Source: Cervus elaphus (Eukaryota > Chordata > Mammalia > Artiodactyla > Cervidae). Taken from it: a DNA stretch of 64,000 nucleotides. The translations under genes and the position numbers were made by a program. Below are positions 46,311 to 57,327 of this stretch, piece by piece (the stretch's first letter is position 1; every line of letters begins with the position of its first letter). Under the pieces are notes generated by a model, which was not told the DNA's origin, ran no database searches, and saw nothing but the letters and a program-made list of their open reading frames with translations. The DNA is taken from the NCBI RefSeq assembly GCF_910594005.1, contig NC_057815.1:82011552-82075551 (forward strand), given 5' to 3'.

Positions 46311-46397
46311 ATACCACGGAAGAAGAACCTGGCAGGCTACAGTCCATGGGGTTGCAAAGAGTTGGACATGACTTAGCGACTAAGCACGCACACACTC
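46311..46397 (+). mobile_element. Bov-A SINE 3' part
   Basis: 5'-truncated: 'gaacctggcaggctacagtc', then 'catggggttgcaaagagttg', ending in 'gcacgcacacactcacg'. Confidence 0.88.
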
Positions 46398-46717
46398 ACG
46401 TGTTATAGAATACCACATTAAATCAGAATAATGGCAGCACAGTTATATGTAAGTAATACATTTTGTTCTAATGACTGGAATCATTCTGTGAGAAGACATT
46501 TGGATTATTTACACTAGATAATTAAAATGATTCAATAAAAGGAGACATTTTCTTGGTTGGAAATTCAAGAGTATATTTTAAATCTACATTTAGCTTTAGA
46601 ACATGTAGAAGATGTAGATGACTCTTCCAAGATGGTCCAAATTTGACCTCTCAAGTGAACTTCACCTTTATATATAAAACTGGAGCTATAATTTCTCTAC
46701 TTTAAAATTCCTGCTTT
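46398..46717. other. No recognised feature
   Basis: Short AT-rich spacer before a BovB. Confidence 0.4.
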
Positions 46718-46726
46718 CAAGACATA

Positions 46727-47711
46727 GTTCATTTCAGTTCAGTCTCTCAGTTGTGTCCGACTCTTTGCGACCCCATGGACTACAGCACACCAGGCTTCCC
46801 TGTCCATCACCAACTCGCGGAGTTTACTCAAACTCATGTCCATTGAGTCGGTGATGCCACCAACCATCTCATCTTCTGTCGTCCCCTTCTCCTCCACCTT
46901 CAATCTTTCCCAGCATCATGGTCTTTTCCAATAAGTCAGTTATTCACCTCAGGTGGCCGAAGTATTGGAGTTTCAGCTTTAGCATCAGTCCTTCCAATGA
47001 ACACCCAGGACTGATCTCCTTTAGGATGGACTGGTTGGATCTTCTTGCAGTCCAAGGGACTCTCAAAAGTCTTCTCCAACACCACAGTTCAAAAGCACCA
47101 ATTCTTCAGCACTCAGCTTTCTTTACAGTCCAACTCTCATATCCATACATGACTACTAGAAAAACCATAGCCTTGACTAGCTAGACCTTTATTGGCAAAG
47201 TAATGTCTCTGCTTTTTAATTTGCTGTCTAGGTTGGTCATAACTTTCCTTCCAAGGAGTAAACGTCTTTTAATTTCATGGCTGCAGTCACCATCTGCAAT
47301 GATTTTGGAGCCCCCCAAAATAAAGTCTGCCACTATTTTCCATTGTTTCCCCATCTACTTGTCATGAAGTGATGGGACTGGATGCCGTGATCTTAGTTTT
47401 CTGAATGTTGAGCTTTAAACCAACTTTTTCACTCTCCTCTTTCACTTTCATCAAGAGGCTTTTAGTTCTTCCTCACTTTCGGCCGTAAGGGTGGTATCAT
47501 CCGCCTATCTGAGATTATTGATATTTCTCCTGGAAATCTTGATTCCAGCTTGTGCTTCCTCCAGCCCAGCATTTCTCATGATGTACACTCTGCATATAAG
47601 ATAAACAAGCAGGGTGACAACATGCAGCCTTGACGCACTCCTTTTCCTATTTGGCACCAGTCTATTTATTGTTCCATGTTCAGTTCTAACTGTTGCTTCC
47701 TGACCTTCATA
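46727..47711 (-). mobile_element. BovB 3' part (985 bp) with 9-bp TSD
   Basis: Antisense, 5'-truncated just upstream of RT motif C. TSD caagacata at 46718-46726 and 47712-47720. Both motif C aspartate codons persist (47496-47501), but the preceding tyrosine is a stop (47505-47507). The plus frame at 46918-47184 and minus frame at 47505-47732 are a shadow and a relic. Well preserved overall. Confidence 0.95.
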
Positions 47712-47879
47712 CAAGACATAACAACCCAGCAATTAAAACTTGGTCTTCTTTCCTTAATATTTACTCTCACTCATTCTCTACTTTTGCATCAATACTACCA
47801 TGGTTTTTGATTACTAAGCTAAAATATTGTCTATACGTTTCTTCTCATATTTAAATTAAATTCCTCACTAAAGCTTTTT

Positions 47880-48330
47880 CTTGTTACCCCTTGTTTCACT
47901 GCTGCTACTTTAGTTTACTGCTCTAGCACCTCAATCTTATATTACTTACAATCTGGTAACTGTTTTCCTTACCTTCAGTGGTATCTGTGTAGTTCAGTCA
48001 GACTACTTCTTGTGAAATACTAGTTTTATCACATCAGAAAAGGATTCAAGGACTTTTCATGGCTCCCTACTTAGGATCAAGTCCAATTTCCCTCTCTTGA
48101 GTGCAAAGTCAATTATTCTTTCAACTCTGCTTTATACTACTTTTCATATAATCTATTGCAGTCCTCTTTATGTTATTACTATCTTCATATAAAACAATCC
48201 TGTGTGGTCAATTTTTTGCACCAAATTGCAACATACAATGCTACATCATATTCTCCATTTTGAATTTTCTCAGTTCTTATCTACTCAAACTTGGTTCAGA
48301 TTTGACCTCATCTATCATGTAAGAGTTTCA
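47880..48330 (+). mobile_element. L2 LINE fragment
   Basis: Sense L2-like order: 'caatctggtaactgttttcc', 'gattcaaggacttttcatgg', 'ctccctacttaggatcaagt', 'cagatttgacctcatctatc'. Old and gapped. Confidence 0.6.
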
Positions 48331-48648
48331 AATAATGATTCTATATTCCTTTCCAAAATGTACACATTTTGACTGTGAAAGGTATACAGATACTTAAAAA
48401 TGTGCATTATTATCCATAGGTTTATAAAGTTAGACTATAGCGGAAAATAACAATTTATTCAGCACACTGTATATAGTGTGTATAGTAAGACTAGGTATTG
48501 ATTCATATATTGGAATATAAAAAAGCATACAAAAAGCATGTTTGAAATTTTAGTGGATATGTCCTTGTTCAGCTTGCATTTACCCCACCCTCAGATTAAA
48601 TTGGTGATTCAAATTTTTCTACTTATGTTGTTGTATTTAGGGGTGGTT
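48331..48648. other. No recognised feature
   Basis: Left flank of the full-length BovB. AT-rich. Confidence 0.4.
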
Positions 48649-48651
48649 AAA

Positions 48652-50326
48652 AGGATTTGAAATAGCTCAACTGGAATTCCATCACCTCTACTAGCTTTGT
48701 TTATAGTGATGCTTCCTAAGGCCCACTTGACTTCATATTCCAGGATGTCTGGCTCTAGGTGAGTGATCACACCTTCATGATTATCTGGGTGGTGAAGATT
48801 TTTTTGTATAGTTCTTCTGTGTATTCTTGCCACCTCTTCTGAATATCTTCTGCTTCTGTTAAGTCCATACCATTTCTGTCCTTTATTGAGCCCATCTTTG
48901 TATGAAATGTTCCCTTGGTGTCTCTGATTTTCTTAAAGAGATCTCTGGTCTTTTCCATTCTATTTCTTTGCATTGATCACTGAGGAAATCTTTCTTATTT
49001 CTCCTTGCTATTCTTTGGAACTCTGCATTCATATGGGTATATCTTTCCTTTTCTCCTTTGCCTTTCACTTCTCTTCTTTTCACAGCTATTTGTAAGGCCT
49101 CCTCAGATAATCATTTTGCCTTTTTTGTAATTCTTTTTTCTTGGGGATGGTCTTGATCACTGCCTCCTGTACAATGTCAGGAACCTCTCTCCATAGTTCT
49201 TCAGGCACTCTGTCTATCAGATCTAATCCCTTGAATCTATTTGTCACTTCCACTGTATAGTCATAAGGGATTTGATTTAGGTCATAACTGAATGGTCTAG
49301 TGGTTTTTCCTACTTTCTTCAATTTAAGTCTGAATTTGGCAATAAGCGGTTCATGATCTGAGCCACAGTCAGCTCCCAGTCTTGTTTTTGCTGACTGTAT
49401 AGAGCTTCTCCATCCTTGACTAGAAAGAATATAATCAATCTGATTTTGGTATTGACCATCTGGTGATGTTCATGTGTAGAGTCCTCTCTTGTGTTGTTGG
49501 AAGAGGGTGTTTGCTATGGCCAGTGCATTCTCTTGGCAAAACTCTATTAGCCTTTGCCCTGCTTCATTCTATACTCCAAGGCCAAATTTGCTGGTTACTC
49601 CAGGGGTTTCCTGAATTCCTACTTTTGCATTCCAGTCCCCTATAATGAAAAGGACATCTTTTTTGGGTGTTAGTTCTAGAAGATCTTGTAGTCTTCATAG
49701 AACCATTCAACTTCAGCTTCTTTAGCATTACTAATTGAGGCATAGACTTGGATTACTGTGATATTAAATGGTTTGCCTTGGAAACAAACAGAGATCATTC
49801 TGTCTTTTTTGAAACTGTATCCAAGTACTGCATTTCTGACTCTTGTTGAGTATGATGGCTACTCCATATCTTCTTAGGGATTCTTGCCCACAGTAGTAAA
49901 TATAATGGTCATCTGAGTTAAATTCACCCATTCCAGTCCATCCTAGTTCGCTGATTCCTAAAATGTCAATGTTCATTCTTGCCATCTCCTGTTTGACCAC
50001 TTCCAATTTGCCTTGATTCATGGACCTAACATTCCAGGTTCCTATGTAATATTATTCTTTACGGCATCAGACTTTACTTCCACCACCAGACACATCCCAA
50101 ACTGGGTGTTGTTTTTGCTTTGGCTCCATCCCTTCATTCTTTCTGGAGTTATTTCTCCACTGATCTCCAGTAGCATGTTGGGCACTTACCAACCTGGGGA
50201 GTTCATCTTTCAGTGTTATCTTTTTGACTTTTCATACTGCATGGAGTTCTCAAGGCAAGAATACTGAAGCGATTTGCCATTTCTTTCTCCAGTAGACCAC
50301 ATTTTGTCAGAACCTCCACCGTGACC
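48652..50326 (-). mobile_element. Full-length BovB, inverted 5' half (5' UTR, endonuclease, linker)
   Basis: Reading the minus strand from 50326: the 5' UTR (its 'ggagaaagaaatggcaaatc' segment is the part shared with Bov-A), the AP-endonuclease region (about 50021-49330), then the endonuclease-RT linker, ending at 'caaatcct' (48652-48659). The rest of the element lies directly adjacent on the plus strand from 50327. TSD aaaaggattt at 48649-48658 and 51764-51773, the left copy overlapping the element by the 7-nt microhomology aggattt. Stops and frameshifts break the endonuclease and linker, so the element is inactive. Confidence 0.92.
49764..50021 (-). pseudogene. BovB ORF N-terminus, AP-endonuclease fragment
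   Basis: An 85-codon open piece starting at the family's usual MNQGKLEVVKQEM start region. It includes the LGISEL block, whose glutamate corresponds to the metal-binding Glu of APE-type endonucleases, then WTGMGEF and a YYCGQESLRR segment. A frameshift ends it near 49790; the remaining endonuclease lies in other frames down to about 49330. This is the only endonuclease-coding remnant in the window, because the other BovB copies are 5'-truncated past it. Confidence 0.85.
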
Positions 50327-51763
50327 AAATCCTAAAAGATGATGCTGTGAAAGTGCTACATTCAATATGCCAGCAAATTTGGAAAACTCAGCAGTGACCA
50401 CAGGACTGGAAAATGTCAGTTTTCATTCAAATCCAAAAGAAAGAAAATGCCCTAGAATGTTCAGACTACTGCCTAATTGCACTCATCTCACATGCTAGCA
50501 AAGTAATGCTCAAACTTTCCAAATTAGGCTTCAATAGTATGTGAAACTTGAACTTCCAGACGTTCAAGCTGGATTTAGAAAAGGCAGAGGAACCAGAAGT
50601 CAAATTGCTAACATCTGTTGGATCATCAACAAAGCGAGAGAGTTCCAGAAAAACATATATCTGCTTTATTGACTATGCCAAAGACTTTGTGTGGATCAAA
50701 ACAAACTATGAAAAATTCCTCAAGAGATGGGAATACCAGACCACCTGACCTGCCTCCTGAGAAATCTGTATACAGGTCATGAAGCAAAAGTTAGAACTTG
50801 ACATGGAACAACAGACTTGTTCCAAATCGGGAAAGGAGTACGTCAAGGCTGTATATTGTCACCCTGCTTATTTAACTAATACGCACAGTATATTATGCAA
50901 AATGCTGAGCTGGATGAAGCACAAGCTGGAATCAAGATTGCCAGGAAAAATATCAATAATCTCAGATATGCGTATGATACCACCCTTATGGCAGAAAGTG
51001 AATAAGAACTAAAGTGAAGAAGCCTCTTGAAGAACGTGAAAGAAGAAAGTGAAAAAGTTGGCTTACAACTCAACATTCAGAAAACTAAGATCATGGCATC
51101 TGATCCCATTACTTCATGGCAAATAGATGGGGAAACAACAGAAACAGTGACAGACTTTGTTTTTTGGAGGGGGGGGCGGCTGCACAAAATCACTGCAGAT
51201 GGTGATTGCAGCCATGAAATTTAAAAATGCTTGCTCCTTAGAAGAAAAGCTATGACCAACCTAGACAGCTCATCAAAAAGCAGAGACATTACTTTGCCAA
51301 CAAAGGTCCGGCTAGTCAAGGCTATGATTTTTCAAGTAGTCATATAAGGATGTGAGAGTTGGACTATAAAGAAAGCTGAGCACCAAAGAATTTATGCTTT
51401 TGAACTGTGGTGTTGGACAAGACTTTTGAGAGTCCCTTGGACAGCAAGGAGATCCAACCAGTCCATCCTACAGGAAATCAGTCCTGAATATTCATTGGAA
51501 GGACTGATGTTGAAGCTGAAACTGCCATATTTTGGCCACCTGATATGAAGAACTGACTCATTGGAAGAGACCATGGTGCTGGGAAAGATTGAAGGCAGGA
51601 GGAGAAGGAGACGACAGAGGATGAGATGGTTGGATGGCATCACCGATTCAATGGACATGAGTTTGAGTAAAGTCCAGGAGTAGGTAATGGACAGGGAGGC
51701 CTGGTGTTTACCATTCATGGAGTTGCAAAGAGTCGGACACAACTGAGCGACTGAACTGAACTG
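50327..51763 (+). mobile_element. Full-length BovB, 3' half (RT to 3' end)
   Basis: Starts 'aaatcctaaaagatgatgct', exactly where the inverted part stopped, and runs through RT motif A (near 50668), motif C (YAYD, 50967-50978, first Asp to Tyr) and the C-terminal region to 'gagcgactgaactgaactg', followed by the right TSD. With the inverted half this sums to about 3.1 kb, the size expected of complete BovB. A G-run near 51167-51175 and several stops break the frame. Confidence 0.93.
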
Positions 51764-51773
51764 AAAAGGATTT

Positions 51774-51939
51774 AGTTGGGGATGAAGAAAAAATAGATTG
51801 CAAGAATCTTCATAGTTATGAGGAGAAAATAGGAGTCTTATTTGTTTGATAGTATGAGATGTGAGGTCTCTAAACGTTGTAGTCATTTTCTGACCACAAC
51901 AACAGGAATTACATCTGACTCATCTGTAAGACTTATGTT
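51774..51939. other. Right flank of BovB
   Basis: Short unique stretch. After removing one TSD copy the empty site would read '...ggggtggtt' + aaaaggattt + 'agttggggatg...'. Confidence 0.5.
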
Positions 51940-52140
51940 CCATCAGACCTTGAACTGAGAGCTTTACACTTTTTTATTAGCTCATTCAAATTTCTCAGAA
52001 TTATGGGGTAGGTATGATCGTTGTCTTCTCTTTCAGATAAGGATACTAGGGCCCAGTTGAGAATGCTAAGGAAGAGATAAGTAAACCAAAGCTACACAGT
52101 GATTAAGATATATACTGTTGGTGCTACAGTCTAACTTTCT
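51940..52140 (-). mobile_element. MIR SINE
   Basis: Antisense MIR pattern: 'ggggtaggtatgatcgttgt', 'cagataaggatactagggcc', 'aagctacacagtgattaaga'. Confidence 0.6.
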
Positions 52141-53572
52141 ATATATTTACCCTATATAAGAAGTTGTCATATGGAGTTTCAATCAGTGTAAGAGTTAGAG
52201 AAAACACGAATAGAAAAGGATTCCTTTAATACAATGTTGGGTTTATACATTAAATCTTGTCCTAATCTCTAAACATTTTAGTTACAGTAGCCAATGGATG
52301 TCATATTGCTTGTGGCTTTATTGTTTCTCTTTATTTATTCTCTTTTATTTATTTTATTGTTTCTCTTTATTGTTTTATTGTCTAATCTGTTCTGTTTATT
52401 CATTTGTTTATGTATTAAATCAGGTGGAACTCATCATCCTAATTTAATCACAGTATGTTCAGTGAGAGAATGAAAAGTATTCACCATAACGACCAAAAGT
52501 TATGAGTATGGGGGTCTCATTACAGAATGGCACCCTAAATATACAACTGTGACTTAAACAAACATAATTTTTATGTGTCATGATGATTCACATTTTTCTG
52601 TTTTGATTCAAATAAATGAATAATTGCTCATGATTTCATAAAGCAAAACCCACTACATGATAAAATTATCTCATTTCTATTTCCTTTATTGCCTATTCAT
52701 ACAGTGTTGAATAATATAATTAGTACACAAATATTGCAAGACAAGTCATTTAAATATTATTTGATTCACAACATCATTAGCGATTCAGTACAGCACAATT
52801 TATTTTCCTTAATTAAACATATCAATCCCAGGGAATTGGATGGTTTGAAAGAATGTTATTGGCAGTCGATTTATTTATCTGTTGTTTGGTTTGTCGATTT
52901 ACTCATTTATTACCTCCAGGTCACTGAGCCTGATCAAACTGGAGTGGGAAATTATTATTATAAGATGGGAGTCTTCTGATTTGCATCAGTGACCAGGTTT
53001 CACCAATATTGTTCCTTCACATAAAATATGAACATTAATATCACTAATTTGAATGCTTGCACTGAGACAAGTCCATTAAATGAAATTTTGACACCCTTTC
53101 AAACAAACCACCCTTCCCAAGCTTATGAGTGTATATTGGCTGTAGATAAAAATGCTTTCTTGCATTTCCAAGTTTGGTCTAGGAAGAAAGAAAAGTGTGG
53201 ATTATGTTCCCTTTTTAATATTTTCTTTCTGAACCATTTTCTACTCATGGGATCACTTGAGTAATTCCCATTATAATTTATTCTAGTTTGAAACAAAATT
53301 CTCACAGACATTTGTACCATTTACTTACATAGTTTTAGAAAGCTGTCTTTCTAAAAGTATACAAATGTACTTGTTTTCTGGCATATATATGTATATAAAT
53401 AATACATGGCAATTATAAACAATGCTTAAAATGAAAAGGCAGTTAAGTGATATCATTAAAGTCACTGAAATACGGCATGCATTTGGTAGTTGGTCACTGT
53501 TGATGTTTTGGACAGATTATGAGGCCTCTAGCTACCACAGGAATGATTATATTTAGATAAAGATGATCTCCA
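52141..53572. other. AT-rich DNA with a TTTAT-rich stretch
   Basis: TTTATT/TTTCTCTTTAT simple sequence at 52317-52410. The 96-codon plus frame at 52689-52979 and the frames near 53.1 kb carry no domain or gene context. Confidence 0.4.
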
Positions 53573-53630
53573 ATGCCTAGACTGGGGCTTTGTCTAAAGG
53601 AAGCTCAATAAATATTTGTTAATATAATTC
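53573..53630 (+). mobile_element. L2 3'-end fragment (possible)
   Basis: 'aatgcctagactggggcttt' then 'aagctcaataaatatttgtt', the standard L2 3' end. Confidence 0.55.
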
Positions 53631-53655
53631 ATTATATATAGACATACATTTTGAT

Positions 53656-53868
53656 AATGTTTCCCTGGTGGCTCAGACGGTGAAGTGTCTACGTACAATG
53701 CAGGAGATCCGGGTTTGATCCCTGGATTGGGAAGATCCTCTGGAGAAGGAAATGGCAACCCATTCCAGTACTCTTACCTGGAAAATCCCATGGACAGAGG
53801 AGCTTGGTAGGCTACAGCCCATGTCTCAAAGAGTCGGACACGACTGAGCGACTTCGCTTTCACTTTTC
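53656..53868 (+). mobile_element. Bov-tA SINE with 10-bp TSD
   Basis: Sense, full-length: 'gtttccctggtggctcagac', B-box region 'gggtttgatccc', end 'cacgactgagcgacttcgct'. TSD acattttgat at 53646-53655 and 53869-53878. Confidence 0.95.
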
Positions 53869-54077
53869 ACATTTTGATCTACAGTATTGCAGAGTCTATA
53901 TGATGCAGTACTACAAACTTTTTACTAAATAGGATTTACAACTTAAAAAACAACTGTGTATTGAGGTGTTCTAGATTTTGCATATATTATTATAAAACTT
54001 GGCAAATTATCCTTATGTCCGACAGGAACCAATGTGTCTCAACTCAGAGTTGAAAGAACTTCCAGCTGGATTAAATG

Positions 54078-54225
54078 TTGCCCATCCAGCTCCTCTGTTC
54101 ATGGGATTCTCCAGACAGAAGTACTGGAGTGGGTTGCTTTTTCCTTCTCCAGGGGATCTTCCCAGCCCAGAGATTGAACCCAGGTCTCCTGCTCTGCAGG
54201 CAGATTCTTTACCATCTGAGCCAGA
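54078..54225 (-). mobile_element. 3'-truncated (tailless) Bov-tA SINE with 8-bp TSD
   Basis: Antisense: complete head and body ('gagattgaacccaggtctcc' B-box side; 'atgggattctccagacagaa'), but stops after 'ccagctcctctg', so the 3' quarter and tail are absent. TSD attaaatg at 54070-54077 and 54226-54233. It is 148 bp, the same length as the tailless copy at 10431-10578. Confidence 0.85.
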
Positions 54226-54485
54226 ATTAAATGAGTGAAGAGAAAATCATATTGTTTCCATTACAACTTTGGGTTGGGGCAATTTAGTAGGTTTTTCTTT
54301 CTAAATTCTGAAATAATTATACAGATATGATTCTATCCTCTGATTAAAGTCAGCTCGTATGCCCAATGTTTGAGTGATGTATGGCTGCAAATAATAAGTC
54401 CCAAACTGGTATGGCATCATTTCTGCCACTCTCTATTGGTCAGAGCAGTTAAAGATCAGTCCAGATTCAAGGAGGTGCGGACCTT

Positions 54486-54827
54486 GAAAGTGAAAGTGCA
54501 AGTCGCTCAGTTGTGTCCAACTCTTTGCAGTCGTGTCCGACTATACAGTCCATGGAATTCTCTAGGCCAGAATACTGGAGTAGGTAGCCTTTCTCTTCTC
54601 CAGCAGATCTTCCCAACCCAGGGATGGAACCTAGGTCTCCCACGTTGCAGGTGGATTCTTTACCAGCTGTGCCAGCCACAAGCGAAGCCCAAGAATACTG
54701 GAGTGGGTAGCCTATCCCTTCTCCAGGGGCTCTTCTTGACCCAGGAATCTAACTGGGGTCTTCTGCATTGCAGGGGGATTTTTTTTTTTTTTACTAACTG
54801 AGCTATTTGAGCTATCAGGGAAGCCCA
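54486..54827 (-). mobile_element. Two-headed (dimeric) Bov-tA SINE
   Basis: Antisense: 3' tail 'gaaagtgaaagtgcaagtcg', full unit with head ending near 54690, then the diagnostic junction 'aagcccaagaatactggagt' and a second, shortened unit with its own head ending 'gctatcagggaagccc'. TSD gtgcggacctt / gtggggacctt (54475-54485, 54828-54838; one mismatch). A T-run at 54779-54792 expands the distal head. Confidence 0.9.
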
Positions 54828-55022
54828 GTGGGGACCTTAATACGCTCTAGTTTCCAGACATGTTTCTGTTGCCACACTGAAGATAACTAAATTTGATACT
54901 TTGGTTCCTATAAAGGAAATAAACAGAATATATGTTACTTGAAAATGAGATAAAAATGATATAAATCTCAATTTTAATCTTCCATCTCATACAAAGAATA
55001 TAGAAATAGACTGAATTTTTAA

Positions 55023-55062
55023 ATAAGAGTAGGGCATGACTGAGCGAATTTCACTTCACTTT
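55023..55062 (+). mobile_element. Bov SINE tail scrap
   Basis: 'gggcatgactgagcgaattt' followed by 'cacttcactt': only the 3' end of a Bov SINE. Confidence 0.7.
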
Positions 55063-55271
55063 AAATAAACAACAAAAAGACTGTACCCTAGATTTGCTAT
55101 TTTTCCATGAACAAATTTTTTAGCAGGAAAAAAAACATTGAAAACCTAGAGTGGTTTAACTTATACATGCTTTATTGTAAAACAAGGTAAATGAGCAGCA
55201 TATATTATTACTAATTAGGTTATAGTCTGTTTTTCTTTTCCTTTTTTTCTTGTACTAACTTGAATGCCCAA

Positions 55272-55565
55272 CTGAAAGTCGCTCAGTCGTGTCCAACTCT
55301 CTGGGACCCTGTGGCCTGTACAGTCCACAGAATTCTCCAGCAGGAATACTGGAGTGGGTAGCCTTTCCCTTCTCCAGGGGATCTTCCCAAACCAGGGATC
55401 TGCACTGCAGGCAGATTCTTTACCAGCTGAGCCACAAGGGAAGCCCGAGAAAACTGGAGTGGGTAGCCTATCCCTTCTCCAGAGGGTCTTCCTGACCCAG
55501 CAATTGAATTGAGGTCTCCTGCCTTGCAGGTGGATTCTTAACCAACTGAGCTATCAGGGAAGCCC
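55272..55565 (-). mobile_element. Two-headed (dimeric) Bov-tA SINE
   Basis: Antisense, same unit order as 54486-54827, with junction 'gaagcccgagaaaactggag' near 55440. The inner head lost part of its B-box region ('ccagggatctgcactgcagg'). TSD cttgaatgcccaa / cttgagtgcccaa (55259-55271, 55566-55578; one mismatch), different from its neighbour's, so the two are independent insertions. Confidence 0.9.
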
Positions 55566-55578
55566 CTTGAGTGCCCAA

Positions 55579-56598
55579 AGTACACTCTTAAAGAATCAAT
55601 AGAAAAATTCTATTTTGCTATTTTCTTTTCTACATATGCTGTTTTATGCATTTGAGGATACAAATAAAGTGAGTAGCCATCTGATGACAGCTCTAGTATC
55701 TGTTTTAGCTTGGCTGTAATTTAATTCCCTCTGTTCTCAATTATCTTTTGCATACCCTTCTGCAATCCTCATGTTGTGTCTTGAGTGTGTTATTTATTTA
55801 TCTGTTTATTTATTTTGGAAGGTGATTTAAAATAATTACTTTCTAGCAGCCCCTGAGCCTATTTGAAAAGCTATATTCTTAAATCTTACTAGATTTCAAC
55901 TTTCCATTGTGCATATCTGGAAAATGGGCCACAAAATCTAGGCTGGCACAAAGTGAAATTTTGTTGTTATAGCAGTAAAGATGCTTCACTGTTGGGGAGT
56001 CTCCTGGAAATATAGTGATAGTTGTTATATTTTTGAAAATTTCATGAGATAAAGATTTAAAGATTCTCACTTTTAAATTCATTGAAAAGGTTAAGAAATG
56101 TTGATCAGATATGGTACATATTTGTCATTTTGATTTCTTTCCCTAATTCTTACAGGCAGCAATTATTCATTTTTACCAAATACCTTTTCGGCTCTTCTGG
56201 CTTCTTTTCCATTTCAGATTCTCATTTTTAATTCTACTACATTAATTTTTTAAGCTTACTGGTGTCATATGTCTCTTCTGTTATCTAACAGCTCTTTTGT
56301 ATTTTAATCGTGGTTATGTGGAGAAATTTCTCTACTCGAGCTAACGATCACTAGGAGGAGATCCAACTTATGTTTCACAAAAAGGAAAGCCATATGTTGG
56401 TGAGATGAGGGTGACAAGTAGTGATGTGATTGTGCAGAGAGAAGGAAATGGAAACAAGAGCCAAGTTGAAAGAGAAATAGAAAAGCAGCAGTTCAAAAAT
56501 TACCCTTCCAGTTGAGCATCATTGAAAAGAATAAGACTAGGAAAGATGTAAAATTTTTTTAGAAAAAATGATAAAAGTAGAAACTATAAGAGAGTTAA
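55579..56598. other. No recognised feature (1.0 kb)
   Basis: Contains a TTTATT stretch near 55791-55813. No gene or family recognised. Confidence 0.4.
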
Positions 56599-56785
56599 GA
56601 GTCAAGGAGATATAAAGATAAAAAACCATTTTACAATAGCTTCATTTAAAAGTAGACATTTAATTTCTCATTTAAATGCTTTCTTCTCTGCAGTCACCCT
56701 CTCTGCTTTTTCAGTCTTTTAAGTTTATTGAGGCTTTCACATGCTAAGTCAAAGATCTCTCCTGGTAAATGTCACACTGCACTCA

Positions 56786-57175
56786 AAAATATGTCGGTTA
56801 TTTTCAAATATCTTTTGATATTGATTTTTAGCATAATTCTACAGTGATAAGAGAACAGACTCTGCATGATTTCAACACCTTTAGACCATGAAATTTTTGC
56901 ACCTTATGTTCCTGGATACATTCCAGTGTGTCTTAGTTTATAGTCTATGGTAACATGAATGGAATTTGTTTCCTATTGTAATGTGAAAATTGTATAAATC
57001 TCAATTATGATAAGTAGGTTCATGGTGCTTTTCAGGTCTACTCTATCCTTCTATTTTTCTGTCTGTTCATTATATTAATTTTTGAGAGTTTGATATTGAA
57101 ACTCCAACAAAAATCTTGAATTATTTGCCTAAAAAAAAGCTGCAATATATAGTGGACCTTATGTCACTTTGATCT
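56786..57175 (-). mobile_element. Ancient L1 ORF2 fragment
   Basis: Antisense: 'tttgatattgatttttagca', 'cttatgttcctggatacatt', 'gatattgaaactccaacaaa'. Poorly preserved. Confidence 0.65.
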
Positions 57176-57222
57176 GTATTTTCCAAGTCTCCTGTAAATG
57201 TGTTGTCATAGTCTCATAATTT

Positions 57223-57327
57223 TTTTTTCATTTATTTTTTTAGTTGGAGGCTAATTACTTTACAATATTGTAGTGGTTTTTGTCATACACTGACATGAAT
57301 CAGCCATGGATTTGCAAGTATTCCCCA
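57223..57327 (-). mobile_element. Ruminant L1 3' end (105 bp) with 9-bp TSD
   Basis: Antisense poly-T, then 'agttggaggctaattacttt' and 'gacatgaatcagccatggat'. TSD tcataattt at 57214-57222 and 57328-57336. An extremely 5'-truncated L1. Confidence 0.9.

Noticed and set aside
54370..54801. 143-codon plus-strand open frame
   Set aside because: Lies mostly within the antisense dimeric SINE at 54486-54827.
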